NCBI RefSeq assembly: GCF_027484365.1
Contig: NZ_JAIXTC010000025.1
Coordinates: 1-64,000, forward strand
Source of the DNA: Brevundimonas sp.
GTDB taxonomy: Bacteria; Pseudomonadota; Alphaproteobacteria; Caulobacterales; Caulobacteraceae
Direction of reading: 5' to 3'
Length of the DNA: 64,000 bases
Part shown: positions 16,797 to 25,968 of the stretch, one piece after another
Layout: the number at the start of each line of letters is the position of its first letter
Position numbering within the stretch: position 1 is the stretch's first letter
Position numbers and translations under genes: made by a program
Notes under the pieces: generated by a model
The model's input: only the letters and a program-made list of their open reading frames with translations
Told to the model about the DNA's origin: nothing
Databases searched by the model: none

Positions 16797-17567
16797 CTAG
16801 CCGATCGCCCCGACGCAGCCCTCGGCGTCGCCGGGGATCAACTCGGCGTCGGTCAGGGCCAGGGTCCAGCCGTGGTGGGTGTTCAGGCCCCAGCGACGCG
16901 CGCCGCCGCCGTCGCCGGCGTCGCCACCGGCCGAGACCACGACGCGACGCCCCTTCGGCAGGGCGGCCGGATCGATCTTGCCGACGGCGAGGGAGGTCGG
17001 CTGACCGCCTGCGGACCCGAAGCCGTCGAATACGCTCAGGCTCGACCAGTCACGGCGCAGTCCGACCCACCAGGAATCGTCAGTGTTCACGGCCAGCACG
17101 GCCACGCCCTTGCCCTCGGCGGCAAAGGCGAGAGCGCCCTGCGGATCGCGCACCATGCGGATGGAGGCCGCTGTCCCGAACCGACGCCGGGCACCGTCGA
17201 AGGCCCGGGTGGGATCAGTGGGGGCCCAGACCTGGACATGAAGCTGGCCCTGACGCGCCAGCCCCCAGCCGACGATCTCGCGCCACAGACCCTCGACGGC
17301 CTGCAGGTTTTCAGGCTCGGCCCGGGCCATGACGCGGCTGAGCACGGTCTGTTCGCGGTCGGGACGCAATTTGGTGTGGGGGCCGTGAGGCGCGTCCTTG
17401 GCCAGGCCGACCTTGGCGGCGATGGCGAGCCGGCGCTGGAACAGGGCGAGGAGCTCGTCGTCGACGAGATCGATTTCGTGACGCAGGGCGGCCAGGGCCA
17501 TCTGCTCGGGCGACATCTCTTCGGGATTCATGTCGGGCCAGACTTGCTGGAGGTTCGATCTGGGCAT
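16797..17567 (-). CDS. Chorismate mutase (AroQ type) with an unassigned C-terminal domain
   Basis: The first about 100 residues form an AroQ chorismate mutase domain: ALRHEIDLVDDELLALFQRR, followed by a Lys-containing helix (AAKVGLAKDA), LRPDREQTVLSRV and VEGLWREIV. The enzyme turns chorismate into prephenate, the branch to Phe and Tyr. The remaining about 150 residues (from GLARQGQLHVQVW) are not recognised and contain no ACT signature I can identify. No start has a clear ribosome binding site: 17567, 17531 and 17516 are all possible. A Phe/Tyr-rich leader ORF, alternative hairpins and a promoter lie directly upstream, so expression is probably attenuated. Confidence 0.82.
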   Translation of the reverse strand: MPRSNLQQVWPDMNPEEMSPEQMALAALRHEIDLVDDELLALFQRRLAIAAKVGLAKDAPHGPHTKLRPDREQTVLSRVMARAEPENLQAVEGLWREIVGWGLARQGQLHVQVWAPTDPTRAFDGARRRFGTAASIRMVRDPQGALAFAAEGKGVAVLAVNTDDSWWVGLRRDWSSLSVFDGFGSAGGQPTSLAVGKIDPAALPKGRRVVVSAGGDAGDGGGARRWGLNTHHGWTLALTDAELIPGDAEGCVGAIG

Positions 17568-17615
17568 GGATTCTGGGCTTTCACGGGATGCATTTCGATG
17601 AAGGGCGAATGGGTG

Positions 17616-17648
17616 CGCCGCCGCCCTGGTTGAGGGCGGTCGCCGGCG
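17616..17648 (-). terminator. Attenuator terminator hairpin before chorismate mutase
   Basis: On the reverse strand CCGCCCT (17639-17633) pairs with AGGGCGG (17627-17621) around a five-base loop. Outer bases CGCCG and CGGCG (17648-17644 with 17620-17616) can lengthen the stem across a small bulge. The downstream tract is only moderately T-rich (ATTCGCCCTTCAT), which weakens the intrinsic terminator call. Confidence 0.55.
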
Positions 17649-17689
17649 AGGCTGTCAGGAGCGGGGGTCGCTCGAGGCCTCAGCCGGCG
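17641..17689 (-). promoter_or_regulatory. Candidate antiterminator hairpin over the leader stop codon
   Basis: CGCCGGC(T)GAGGC at 17689-17677, which spans the leader stop codon, pairs with GCCTCGCCGGCG at 17652-17641: seven plus five base pairs with one bulge. An inner GAGCG/CGCTC stem fits in its loop. Its right arm also provides the bases that extend the terminator, so the two folds compete, as in classical leader-peptide attenuation. Confidence 0.55.
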
Positions 17690-17781
17690 TATCGAAAGCC
17701 GAAGAAATAAAAGCCGAAATAGAGGGCGGCCGCGCGCGAACGGAGCGAAAGGGTCGAAAGCGAGGCGCGCAGCGGGGACAT
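17680..17781 (-). CDS. Phe/Tyr-rich leader peptide
   Basis: A 33-codon ORF, ATG at 17781 and TGA at 17682-17680. After an Arg/Ser/Leu-rich first half comes YFGFYFFGFRY (residues 21-31), which has eight aromatic residues in eleven: five Phe and three Tyr, no Trp. This is the hallmark of an attenuation leader that senses charged tRNA-Phe and tRNA-Tyr. It lies between a good sigma-70-type promoter (17824-17853) and hairpins preceding the chorismate mutase gene, whose product commits chorismate to Phe and Tyr. No strong Shine-Dalgarno sequence precedes the ATG. The peptide itself probably has no other function. Confidence 0.8.
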   Translation of the reverse strand: MSPLRASLSTLSLRSRAAALYFGFYFFGFRYAG

Positions 17782-17823
17782 GGGTCGAACCGGTTGTTCG
17801 GATCTTTGGCGATCCTTGACCCC

Positions 17824-17853
17824 TTAAGACACGCAACGATCGTGCGACGTCAA
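17824..17853 (-). promoter_or_regulatory. Promoter for the leader peptide / chorismate mutase transcript
   Basis: On the reverse strand TTGACG (17853-17848) and TCTTAA (17829-17824) are separated by 18 bases, a good housekeeping-sigma match. The -35 box overlaps the stop codon of pheA. Transcription would start near 17817, leaving about 36 bases before the leader ATG. Confidence 0.55.
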
Positions 17854-18437
17854 CCCGGTTCGCCGGCCAGAAGAACAAATCGCGTGCGGTTATCGTCGGA
17901 ATCCTGAAGGTCGTTGCGCAAAACCGTCAGCCCATAGGCCTCAGCGGCGGCCGCCGGGGCGATGGCGGCCCGACTGCGGTCACCCCCTTCCGCAACCTCG
18001 CGCGCGGCGCCGGCGGTGTCGAAGACCTCGACGGTCTCGACGTCCATCGCGGCCAGGGTCTTCGCGCACTGGCGCAGGGCGATGGGATGGCTGGCCACGG
18101 TGCGGACCTGTTCGATCGTCGCGCCTTCGATGGCCATCAACGTCATGCGGATCGTTCGCCAGACGTCTCCGACGACGATCAGGCCGGACTCGGCCACCAG
18201 GGTCGCGGCCGGCTCTACGGCGCCGATGGTCGAGTTCTCGATCGGGATCAGGGCGCAGTCGCAGTCGCCCGATTTCACCGCCGCGATCGCCTCGGCGAAG
18301 GTGTCGAACGGCACGTGCACATCCCAGGGGCGCAGCTCGACGCAGGCCTCGTGGCTGAAGGCACCCGGCGCGCCCTGGAAGGCCGTGCGCCCTCCCCGGT
18401 CGTCGCCTGCGGGTCTGCCGATCGCGCCGGCTGTCAC
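17850..18437 (-). CDS. pheA: Prephenate dehydratase lacking an ACT domain
   Basis: A 195-residue protein covering one prephenate dehydratase catalytic domain: [20 protein letters not shown], the [14 protein letters not shown] loop, [31 protein letters not shown] and the terminal NRTRFVLL with the catalytic Thr-Arg-Phe. It converts prephenate to phenylpyruvate. The reading frame stops right after the TRF block, so the usual ACT domain for Phe feedback (about 80 residues) is missing. The sequence beyond shows no ACT remnant in any frame; instead it holds the leader promoter. The start is GTG 18437, whose GTGA overlaps the DAHP synthase stop, indicating coupling. Confidence 0.88.
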   Translation of the reverse strand: MTAGAIGRPAGDDRGGRTAFQGAPGAFSHEACVELRPWDVHVPFDTFAEAIAAVKSGDCDCALIPIENSTIGAVEPAATLVAESGLIVVGDVWRTIRMTLMAIEGATIEQVRTVASHPIALRQCAKTLAAMDVETVEVFDTAGAAREVAEGGDRSRAAIAPAAAAEAYGLTVLRNDLQDSDDNRTRFVLLAGEPG

Positions 18438-19804
18438 GCCGCCTTCGACTTGTTGAGGCGGCCGGACTTGAGACGCTCGGCCACCAGGAAGGCCAGCTCC
18501 AGAGCCTGGTCGGCGTTGAGGCGCGGGTCGCAGTGGGTGTGGTAGCGGCTCGACAGGTCGTCCTCCGACACCGCCTGGGCCCCGCCCAGGCATTCGGTGA
18601 CGTTCTGGCCGGTCATCTCCAGATGGACGCCGCCGGGGTGGACGCCCTCGTGCTCGGCCACCTCGATGAAGCCCTTCACCTCGCCGAGGATCCGGTCGAA
18701 CGGCCGGGTCTTGTAGCCGTTGGATGCCTTCAGGGTGTTGCCGTGCATCGGGTCGATCGACCAGATGACCTTCTTGCCGTGGGCCTTGGCGGCCTTCATC
18801 AGGCGCGGCAGGCGGTCGTGGACCTTGTCGTGGCCGAAACGGCCGATGACGGTCAGGCGGCCCGGAATGTTCTCGGGGTTCAGGGCGTCGATCAGGGGCA
18901 GAAGATCGTCCGGCTCCATGGTCGGGCCGCACTTGACGCCGATCGGGTTCTTGATGCCGCGCATGAACTCGACATGGGCGCCGTCGAGCTGACGGGTGCG
19001 CTCGCCGATCCACAGCATGTGGGCCGAGGTGTCGAACCATTCGCCGGAGCCGCCGTCCAGACGCGTGAGGGCGCTTTCGACGTTCAGCAGAAGGGCCTCG
19101 TGGGAGGTGAAAACCTCGACCCGGCTCAGGTCGGGATGGGTCTCGGGCGTAACGCCGACGGCCTCCATGAAGGCCAGGGCCTCGGCGATCTTTTCGGCCA
19201 GCTCACGATACTGGGCGCCCACGCCGCCGTCGGCGAAGCCCTGGGTCCAGCGGTGGATGTTGTAGAGGTCGGCATAGCCGCCGCCGGCGAAGGCGCGCAG
19301 CAGGTTCAGGGTCGAGGCCGACTGGTTGTAGGCCTTGAGCAGGCGCTGGGGATCGGGGATCCGCTCCTCAGGCGTGAAGGCCGAACCGTTGATGTTGTCG
19401 CCGCGGTAGGAGGGCAGTTCGACGCCGTCGATCTCTTCCACCGGCGAGGAGCGCGGCTTGGCGAACTGGCCGGCGATCCGGCCGACCTTCACCACGGGCT
19501 TGCGGCCGGCGAAGGTCAGGACCACGGCCATCTGCAGGATCAGGCGGAAGGTGTCGCGGATGTTGTCGGTCGAGAACTCCTTGAAGCTCTCGGCGCAATC
19601 CCCGCCCTGGAGCAGGAAGGCGTCACCGCGTTCGACCTGGGCCAGTTTGGCGGTCAGGCTGCGGGCCTCGCCCGCGAACACGAGCGGGGGCATGGCGCGC
19701 AGCTCGTCCTCGACGGCGGCGAGCGCGTGCGCGTCCGGATAATCCATCGGCATGTGCGCGACGGGTTTGTTTCTCCAGGATTCAGGGGTCCAGCGCTTGG
19801 TCAT
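18434..19804 (-). CDS. 3-deoxy-7-phosphoheptulonate (DAHP) synthase, class II
   Basis: A 456-residue class II (plant/mycobacterial type) DAHP synthase. Landmarks are the N-terminal [29 protein letters not shown] with the metal-binding Cys, [21 protein letters not shown] and [10 protein letters not shown]. It catalyses the first step of the shikimate pathway, from phosphoenolpyruvate and erythrose 4-phosphate. The gene lies 40 bases after gor and is coupled to pheA by a four-base overlap, so entry and exit of the aromatic pathway are cotranscribed. Class II enzymes lack the ACT-like regulatory elements of class I forms; feedback, if any, differs. Confidence 0.95.
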   Translation of the reverse strand: MTKRWTPESWRNKPVAHMPMDYPDAHALAAVEDELRAMPPLVFAGEARSLTAKLAQVERGDAFLLQGGDCAESFKEFSTDNIRDTFRLILQMAVVLTFAGRKPVVKVGRIAGQFAKPRSSPVEEIDGVELPSYRGDNINGSAFTPEERIPDPQRLLKAYNQSASTLNLLRAFAGGGYADLYNIHRWTQGFADGGVGAQYRELAEKIAEALAFMEAVGVTPETHPDLSRVEVFTSHEALLLNVESALTRLDGGSGEWFDTSAHMLWIGERTRQLDGAHVEFMRGIKNPIGVKCGPTMEPDDLLPLIDALNPENIPGRLTVIGRFGHDKVHDRLPRLMKAAKAHGKKVIWSIDPMHGNTLKASNGYKTRPFDRILGEVKGFIEVAEHEGVHPGGVHLEMTGQNVTECLGGAQAVSEDDLSSRYHTHCDPRLNADQALELAFLVAERLKSGRLNKSKAA

Positions 19805-19844
19805 TGTCGAAGGATAGGCCTCTCGCGGTTGCGAAACAACAAAT

Positions 19845-21224
19845 CTAACCCGCGCTGACGTCTTGCGACTGTTTGACCTTCAGTGTCACCAGTTCCTCGG
19901 CCATGGTCGGATGGACGGCGCAGGTGGCGTCCCACTGGGCCTTGGTCAGGCCGGCCTTCACGGCAATGGCGGCCAGCTGGATCATTTCCGGGGCCTCGGG
20001 ACCGACGATGTGGACCCCCACGACGCGGTCGGTGTCGGCATCGACGACCAGCTTCATCAGCACCCGTTCGTCCGAGCCGGTGAAGGCGTATTTCATCGGC
20101 CGGAAGCGGGTGACGTAGACGTCGACCCCCTTGCTGCAGGTGTGCCGCGCCTCGCTCTCGCTCAGGCCGACGACGCCGACCGGAGGCTGCGAGAAGACCG
20201 CGGTGGCGACGGCCTCGTAGTCGAAATGCTGTGGATTGTCGCGATAGACGGTCTCGTGGAAGGCGACGGCCTCGCGGATGGCGACCGGGGTCAGGTTCAT
20301 CCGGTCGGTGACGTCGCCGATGGCCCAGATATTGTCGGCGGTGGTCTTCGACAGGGCATCCACCTTGATCGCGCCCTTTTCGTTCAGCGCAACGCCGGCT
20401 GCCTCAAGCCCCAGATCCCTGACATGCGGGACGCGGCCGGTGGCGAACATGACGACGTCGGTCTCGATCTCCATGCCGTTCTCCAGCACGTTCATCAGGC
20501 CGGTCGCGGTCTTTCTGATCTCCGCGTGCTGACAGCCCAGGATGACCTTGATGCCGCGCTTCTCGATCTCTCCGGCCAGGTGGGCGCGCACGTCGTCGTC
20601 GAAGCCGCGCAGGATGTTCGGGCCACGATAGATCAGGGTCGTCTCGACGCCGAGGCCGGCGAAGATGCCGGCGAACTCCACCGCGATATAGCCGCCGCCC
20701 GCGATCAGGATGCGCTTCGGCAACTCCGGCAGGTGGAAGGCCTCTTCAGAGCTGATGGCATGTTCGATGCCCGGGAGGTTTTCGGGCAACCAGGGCCGGC
20801 CTCCGGTGGCGATCAGGATGCGTTCGGCGGTGATGGTCTGGTTCTTGCCGACGATCTCGACAGTGTGGGCGTCCTTGAGGACGGCGCGACCGTGGATCAG
20901 CTCGACGCCTGCCTTGCCGAGGTTGGCGGCGTAGATGCCGGACAGGCGGGCGATCTCGACATCCTTGGCCTGGATGAATTTCGGCCAGTCGAAACTGGCC
21001 TCGACGGTCCAGCCGTAGCCTTCGGCGGTCTCGAACTGGTGGGCGAAGTCCGAGGCCATGACCATGAACTTCTTGGGCACGCAGCCCCGCACGACGCAGG
21101 TCCCGCCGACGCGGAACTCCTCGGCGATGGCGACCTTCTTGCCGCCCAGCCCCGTCAGGCGCGCGGCACGGACCCCGCCCGAGCCGGCGCCGATGACGAA
21201 GAGGTCGTAGTCGTAGTCGGCCAT
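19845..21224 (-). CDS. gor: Glutathione-disulfide reductase
   Basis: A 459-residue pyridine nucleotide-disulfide oxidoreductase. The FAD-binding motif [14 protein letters not shown] is at the N-terminus and the redox pair lies in [13 protein letters not shown]. The NAD(P)-binding [17 protein letters not shown] and the C-terminal catalytic His in [10 protein letters not shown] are present. The glutathione reductase type is favoured over lipoamide dehydrogenase by the [16 protein letters not shown] block. It keeps cytosolic glutathione reduced. The start [14 protein letters not shown] at 21224 is chosen; the open frame extends upstream to 21509 without similarity. Confidence 0.93.
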   Translation of the reverse strand: MADYDYDLFVIGAGSGGVRAARLTGLGGKKVAIAEEFRVGGTCVVRGCVPKKFMVMASDFAHQFETAEGYGWTVEASFDWPKFIQAKDVEIARLSGIYAANLGKAGVELIHGRAVLKDAHTVEIVGKNQTITAERILIATGGRPWLPENLPGIEHAISSEEAFHLPELPKRILIAGGGYIAVEFAGIFAGLGVETTLIYRGPNILRGFDDDVRAHLAGEIEKRGIKVILGCQHAEIRKTATGLMNVLENGMEIETDVVMFATGRVPHVRDLGLEAAGVALNEKGAIKVDALSKTTADNIWAIGDVTDRMNLTPVAIREAVAFHETVYRDNPQHFDYEAVATAVFSQPPVGVVGLSESEARHTCSKGVDVYVTRFRPMKYAFTGSDERVLMKLVVDADTDRVVGVHIVGPEAPEMIQLAAIAVKAGLTKAQWDATCAVHPTMAEELVTLKVKQSQDVSAG

Positions 21225-21558
21225 GGCGATCTCGAACCGGACGGAAAACACAGTCCGAAGCGTCCGAAGCGTCCGGAGAGGCCGGGGTCGCGGGCGGCGT
21301 CGGCGGACGGATTTAGGCGCCGCTGACAGTCGGGACAAGCGCCCCACCCCCTTCAAAGCCAGGTCCCCGGTTCCTCTCCCCGTTCTCCCTCCCCGATGGC
21401 AGGGCCGGAACGGAACTGTGTCGGGGCCCGGCGTCCGCTGATGGCCGATCGCACCTGCCGCTTGCTCGTCACCGCGAGTGCGTTGAATCCGCCGCAGTTG
21501 AACAACCAAAGATGAGTGTTAACCTCGTCTCCGGGACCTGTTCGGGAGAGATGCCGTC
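21225..21558. other. Divergent intergenic region, 334 bases
   Basis: This gap separates gor (reverse) from the next forward gene. It contains three short tandem copies of TCCGAAGCG-like sequence (about 21251-21277) and a C-rich stretch, but no palindromic element of the window families and no ORF I would support. Promoters for both flanking genes must lie here. TTGAAC near 21497 is a weak -35 candidate for the forward gene. Confidence 0.6.
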
Positions 21559-22539
21559 ATGCTTACGCTCGCCGCCCTGGCCGTCATGGCCACCCTGTCG
21601 ATCGAGGGTGACGCCCATGCCTCAATTCGACCGATCCAGGTCGCCCCGCAGGTCGCCCAGACGGGTGAACCGGTTCAGCTTGAGGATGTGGTGGTCAGCG
21701 GCCGGTCGCTCGACAGGATGATCCTCGATTTCGTTGGTGAGGTTGCCGAGCCCAACAACAATCGCGGCCTTGCCCGTTGGCGGGAAAGTGTCTGTGTGGG
21801 GGTCATCAATCTCCGCGGTGAGGTCGCCGGCTATATCGCCGATCGGGTCTCCACGGTCGCCGGGGACCTGGGGCTCGAGGTCGGCGAGGCCGGATGCCGG
21901 CCGAACCTCCTGGTGGTCGCGACGGCTGACGGCAGTACTCTGGCCGGAAACCTCGTGGAAGACCGGGTTCGGGCCTTCCGCATGGGCGGCACAGGAATGG
22001 ATCGCGGCGGCGCGGCCCTTCGGGATTTCGTCGCAACGGACAGACCGGTGCGGTGGTGGCAGATGAGTGCGCCGGTCGACTCCGAGACCGGTCTTCTGGC
22101 CGTCAGACTGCCGGGGGAGTGCCGGGACCCATGCGCAAGCCCGCTGGACTACGCCCCCGTTGTCAACATCTTCGCTGCGTCGCGCCTCCGCACCCAGATC
22201 GTGGACAATCTGATCCGGGCGGTGGTGATTGTGGACGTCGATGAGGTCTCGGATCTCTCGGTGCTGCAACTGGCGGACTATATCGCCATGGTCTCCCTGG
22301 CCCAGATCGATCCCGACGCCGACACCAGTGGCTACGCCTCCATTCTGAACGTGTTCGACGATCCGCAAGGCAGCCAGAGCCTGACGGACTGGGACCTCGC
22401 CTATCTCGGCGGGCTGTATGGCGCCGAACACAACCAGATCAACCGGCGCGCAGGCCGGTCCCAGATCGTGGACGCGATCCGTCGCGAGCACCGGCTGCTG
22501 CGCGAACGCGAGCCCACTGTCGTGCCTGACACCGACTGA
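21559..22539 (+). CDS. Exported protein of unknown function
   Basis: A 326-residue protein with a short signal peptide (MLTLAALAVMATLS, likely cleavage near DAHA) and a mature part with two internal cysteine pairs (SVCVG, EAGCRPN, GECRDPCAS). Segments such as LQLADYIAMVSLAQIDPDAD and GLYGAEHNQ look well conserved in character. I recall similar hypothetical proteins in Caulobacter and sphingomonads but no assigned role. GGGAGAG lies about seven bases upstream of the start. It converges with rpiA, nine bases between stops. Confidence 0.72.
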   Translation: MLTLAALAVMATLSIEGDAHASIRPIQVAPQVAQTGEPVQLEDVVVSGRSLDRMILDFVGEVAEPNNNRGLARWRESVCVGVINLRGEVAGYIADRVSTVAGDLGLEVGEAGCRPNLLVVATADGSTLAGNLVEDRVRAFRMGGTGMDRGGAALRDFVATDRPVRWWQMSAPVDSETGLLAVRLPGECRDPCASPLDYAPVVNIFAASRLRTQIVDNLIRAVVIVDVDEVSDLSVLQLADYIAMVSLAQIDPDADTSGYASILNVFDDPQGSQSLTDWDLAYLGGLYGAEHNQINRRAGRSQIVDAIRREHRLLREREPTVVPDTD

Positions 22540-22548
22540 CCCGAGACG

Positions 22549-23232
22549 CTACGGAGCCAGTACCCTGACCCCTTGGTCATCACCGATGATCGCCTCGTCA
22601 GCGAGGTCGAGGAACAGGCCGTGCTCGACCACGCCGGTGATCAGCTTCAGATCGTCAGCGAGACGGACCGGGTCGTGGATGGCCTGGCATTTCGCGTCAT
22701 AGATGACATTGCCGCCGTCGGTGCGGACCACGCCGCGATCCGCCTGACGCAGGCGGGCCGGCATCTGGATGTCGTGGTCGATGAGGACGTCCATGATCCG
22801 GTTCGCCGTCGCCTTGTGGCCGAAGGCGACGACCTCGATCGGCAGGGGGAAGGCGCCAAGCACCGGCACGACCTTGGCTGCGTCGGCGATGACGATGCAG
22901 CGGTCCGAAGCCTCCCACACCAGTTTCTCGCGCAGCAGGGCCGCGCCGCCGCCCTTGATCAGGGCGAGGCCGGGGCCGACCTCGTCGGCGCCGTCGACGG
23001 TCAGGTCGATGCGGGACACATCGTCCAGAGTGGTGAGCGGCAGGCCGAGTTCGCGGGCCAGGTCGGCCGTCCGCTCCGAGGTCGGGACGCAGCGCAGGCC
23101 GGTCAGGTTGCGCGCTGCGAGCGCCTTGACGAACCAGGCGGCGGTGGAGCCGGTGCCCAGGCCCACGACCATGCCGGCCTCGACACGGAGGGCCGCAGCC
23201 TCTCCCGAGATCTGTTTCTGGAGATCGCTCAT
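22549..23232 (-). CDS. rpiA: Ribose-5-phosphate isomerase A
   Basis: A 227-residue enzyme of the pentose phosphate pathway interconverting ribose 5-phosphate and ribulose 5-phosphate. The phosphate-binding [15 protein letters not shown], the catalytic [12 protein letters not shown] and the [18 protein letters not shown] block (catalytic Glu and Lys) are all present. The ATG overlaps the glmU stop codon by four bases (ATGA), so the two are translationally coupled. Confidence 0.96.
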   Translation of the reverse strand: MSDLQKQISGEAAALRVEAGMVVGLGTGSTAAWFVKALAARNLTGLRCVPTSERTADLARELGLPLTTLDDVSRIDLTVDGADEVGPGLALIKGGGAALLREKLVWEASDRCIVIADAAKVVPVLGAFPLPIEVVAFGHKATANRIMDVLIDHDIQMPARLRQADRGVVRTDGGNVIYDAKCQAIHDPVRLADDLKLITGVVEHGLFLDLADEAIIGDDQGVRVLAP

Positions 23233-24578
23233 TTCGATTTCGCCGCCTTCTTCGCCCTGGCCTTGTCGCGGAAGGCCGCGCCGGCGCCGTCCTTGTTGAC
23301 CTGACGCCCGCGCGCCAGGGCGAGCGCATCGGCCGGCACGTCCTCGACGATGACCGACCCCGAGCCGACGATGGCCCCGGCCCCGATGGTGACGGGCGCG
23401 ACCAGCGAAGTATTGGAGCCGACGAAGGCCCCCTCGCCCACCGTGGTCTTCGCCTTGTTGTACCCATCGTAATTGCAGAAGATCGTGCCCGCGCCGATGT
23501 TGGCGCCCGCCCCAACCGAACCGTCCCCGAGATAGGACAGGTGGCTGGCCTTGGCGCCCGCCTCCATGCGGACGTTCTTCACCTCAACGAAGTTTCCGAC
23601 CTTCACATCCTCGCCCAGGTCCGCGCCGGGACGCAGGCGGGCATAGGGGCCGACTTCTGCCCCCGACGCGACCGTCGCGCCCTCGACATGGCTGAAGCTG
23701 CGGATACGGGCGCGTTCGGCGATGATTGCGCCCGGGCCGAAGACGACGAAGGGTTCGATGAAAGATCCGGCGCCGACCCGGGTGTCCCAGGCGAAATGGA
23801 CCGTGTCCGGAGCCGGCATGGTGACGCCGGCCGCGAGGAAGGTCTCGCGCTGGACCTTCTGGAACAGGGCCTCGGCCTGGGCCAGTTCGCCTTGCGCGTT
23901 GACCCCCATGACCGAGTCCTCCGACGCCATGGTCACCCGGGTCGGCTCGCCGCGCCTGCGGGCCAGCTCAACCACGTCGGTCAGGTAGTATTCGCCCTTG
24001 GCGTTGTCGTTCCGGACCTCGGCCAGGAGGGAGAAGAGCAGACCTACCGGCGCGGCCATGACGCCGGAATTACAGGTGGTTATGGCCAGAACCTCCGGCG
24101 AGGCCTCCTTGGCCTCGGTGATGGCCGAGAGGGTATCGCCGTCCATGAGCAGACGTCCGTAGGCTCCTGGGTCGGCGGCCTCGAAGCCGATGACGGTGAC
24201 GCCGTCGTGATGCGCGAACACCGCCTCGATGTCGTGGGCGCGCAGCAGGGGCACGTCGCCATAGGTGACCACGACCTGACCGATGAAGTCACCCAGCACG
24301 GCCTCGGCGGCGCGGACGGCGTGGCCCGTGCCCAGGGGCGGGTCCTGGACCGCCACGGCGTCCTCGCCCAGCCGCCCGACGACATGGGCGCGCACCTCCG
24401 GCGAGTGGGCGCCGACGACGACGACGATCCGTTCGCAGCCGAGGGCCTCGGCCGCGTCGATGGCGTGATCCAGCATGGCGCGGTGGCCGACCGGGTGCAG
24501 CACCTTGGGCAGGGGAGACTTCATCCGCGTCCCCTGGCCGGCGGCGAGGATGATGGCGGCTCTGGGATGGGTGGTCAT
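23229..24578 (-). CDS. glmU: Bifunctional UDP-N-acetylglucosamine pyrophosphorylase / glucosamine-1-phosphate acetyltransferase
   Basis: A 449-residue two-domain enzyme that makes UDP-GlcNAc for peptidoglycan and lipid A. The N-terminal nucleotidyltransferase domain has [20 protein letters not shown]. The C-terminal left-handed beta-helix shows hexapeptide repeats and the acetyltransferase motif [14 protein letters not shown]. Its basic C-terminal tail ([11 protein letters not shown]) is typical. It is divergent from gph and coupled to rpiA. Confidence 0.97.
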   Translation of the reverse strand: MTTHPRAAIILAAGQGTRMKSPLPKVLHPVGHRAMLDHAIDAAEALGCERIVVVVGAHSPEVRAHVVGRLGEDAVAVQDPPLGTGHAVRAAEAVLGDFIGQVVVTYGDVPLLRAHDIEAVFAHHDGVTVIGFEAADPGAYGRLLMDGDTLSAITEAKEASPEVLAITTCNSGVMAAPVGLLFSLLAEVRNDNAKGEYYLTDVVELARRRGEPTRVTMASEDSVMGVNAQGELAQAEALFQKVQRETFLAAGVTMPAPDTVHFAWDTRVGAGSFIEPFVVFGPGAIIAERARIRSFSHVEGATVASGAEVGPYARLRPGADLGEDVKVGNFVEVKNVRMEAGAKASHLSYLGDGSVGAGANIGAGTIFCNYDGYNKAKTTVGEGAFVGSNTSLVAPVTIGAGAIVGSGSVIVEDVPADALALARGRQVNKDGAGAAFRDKARAKKAAKSK

Positions 24579-24644
24579 GAATCGGTCCGGGGTCTAGTCA
24601 CGCGCCGTGGTCTAGCCCATCGGCGGGCCGGACGGGAGACGGCC

Positions 24645-25361
24645 ATGATCGAACGCGACCTTGAAGGCTGGACCCTGGCCTTCGACCTGGACGGCACCCT
24701 GGTCGAGACCCATCAGGATCTGGTCGGCACCCTGAACCGGATGCTGGTGCTGAAGGGACTGCCGCCCGCGCCGATGGAGAGCGCGCGAAAGCTGATCGGC
24801 GGCGGGGCCCGTGCGCTGCTGACGCACGGCTTCGAACTGGCCGGAGCGCCGGTCGAAGAGGCTCAGGACCCCGCCCTGTTCGACGCCTTCATCGCCGACT
24901 ACATCGAGCATATCGCCGACCATTCGGCCCCGTTCGAGGGCGTAGTCGAGACGCTGGAGACCCTGGCCGAGCGTGGCGCGACCCTTGTCGTCGTGACCAA
25001 CAAGCGGTCGGACCTGTCGGAACTGCTGCTCGGCAAGATCGACCTGACGAGGCATTTCGCCGCCATCGTGGGACCGGACCGTGTCAGCGCGAGAAAGCCC
25101 TCGGGCCTTCATCTGGTCGAGGCGGTGAAGTCGGTCGGTGGCGATCCGGAACGCGCCATCATGGTCGGTGACGCGGCGCCGGACATCGGCTGCGCGAAGG
25201 ATGCCGGCGTGCCGTCGATCGGCGTGACCTTCGGCTATACACCGGTCCCGATGGAAGATCTGGAGCCCGACGTCATCGTCGACGCCTTCGAGGACATCGA
25301 GGAGGCTGTCGATATGATCGTGGTCGACCACTATGTCGCGCGGGCGCTTTCGGGGACCTGA
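24645..25361 (+). CDS. gph: HAD-family phosphatase, phosphoglycolate phosphatase-like
   Basis: A 238-residue haloacid dehalogenase-type hydrolase. HAD motif I is FDLDGTLVE near residue 15, motif II VVTNK near residue 118, motif III includes the Lys of ARKPS, and motif IV is MVGDAAPDIGCAKDAG. The helical cap follows motif I, as in phosphoglycolate phosphatases, which clear the DNA-repair product 2-phosphoglycolate. Substrate assignment within this superfamily is uncertain. It is divergent from glmU with about 66 bases between starts. Confidence 0.82.
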   Translation: MIERDLEGWTLAFDLDGTLVETHQDLVGTLNRMLVLKGLPPAPMESARKLIGGGARALLTHGFELAGAPVEEAQDPALFDAFIADYIEHIADHSAPFEGVVETLETLAERGATLVVVTNKRSDLSELLLGKIDLTRHFAAIVGPDRVSARKPSGLHLVEAVKSVGGDPERAIMVGDAAPDIGCAKDAGVPSIGVTFGYTPVPMEDLEPDVIVDAFEDIEEAVDMIVVDHYVARALSGT

Positions 25362-25433
25362 GGCGGCGAACGACGGCCTAACCCGATCTTCAGACCTTCC
25401 TGCCAAGCTTCCTGTCCCGAAAAGGAGAAGCCT

Positions 25434-25535
25434 GTGTTCGGAGAAGTTCTCACCTACCTGCATCGACACAATCGTGTGGCGCTGACCGGTACGCTCATCG
25501 TGACGTTTGTCGCCGTCGTTCAACTGATCGGCTGA
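25434..25535 (+). CDS. 33-residue single-span membrane peptide
   Basis: A short ORF with a GTG start preceded by AAAAGGAG at a spacing of six bases, the strongest ribosome binding site in this stretch. It encodes a short amphipathic start (FGEVLTYLHRHNRVAL) followed by one hydrophobic helix, TGTLIVTFVAVVQLIG, and then a stop. No similarity is recognised. The good translation signal and clean membrane segment argue that it is real. It sits between gph and the convergent HxlR gene. Confidence 0.5.
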   Translation: MFGEVLTYLHRHNRVALTGTLIVTFVAVVQLIG

Positions 25536-25558
25536 TCGAACTCAGAGGCAGGGACGCC

Positions 25559-25960
25559 TCAGCCGGCCTTTGCCGCGTCGAAGCCTGCGCGCGACGCCTC
25601 GATCCGCTCCAGGTTCTTTTCAGCCCACAGCCACACTCCGCAGAAGGCTTCGGCCAGGCTGAAGCCGAGGTCGGTCAGGCGGTATTCGACCCTGGGCGGG
25701 ATCACCGGGTGAACGGTGCGGATCACGAGGCCGTCGCGTTCCATCTGGCGCAGGGTCTGGGTCAGCATCTTCTGGCTGATGCCGTCGGCCAGGGCCGCGA
25801 GGCGGGTGAACCGCAGCTCGCCGTGCTCGACCAGGACCTCCAGCACGATCATCGTCCACTTGTCGGCGACCCGGCCGATGACCTCGGTGACGAGGGCTTC
25901 GACGCGGGGATCCACGGGCGGGTGATCGAAAATCGGGGGCCGAACGGCAGCGGTGGTCAT
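25559..25960 (-). CDS. HxlR-family winged-helix transcriptional regulator
   Basis: A 133-residue protein with the HxlR winged-helix signature: GRVADKWTMIVLEVL, LRFTRLAALADGISQKMLTQ, LRQMERDGLVIR and PPRVEYRLTDLG. Such regulators often control a divergent oxidoreductase. Here that is the SDR gene starting at 26067, so it probably represses or activates that gene and itself. No Cys typical of redox-sensing members (near the N-terminus) is present; one Cys lies near residue 107. Confidence 0.9.
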   Translation of the reverse strand: MTTAAVRPPIFDHPPVDPRVEALVTEVIGRVADKWTMIVLEVLVEHGELRFTRLAALADGISQKMLTQTLRQMERDGLVIRTVHPVIPPRVEYRLTDLGFSLAEAFCGVWLWAEKNLERIEASRAGFDAAKAG

Positions 25961-25968
25961 TTCTTACT

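Noticed and set aside
17680..17850. Frameshift as the reason for the short pheA
   Set aside because: No ACT-domain sequence can be read in any frame after the stop; the region instead carries a promoter and the leader ORF.
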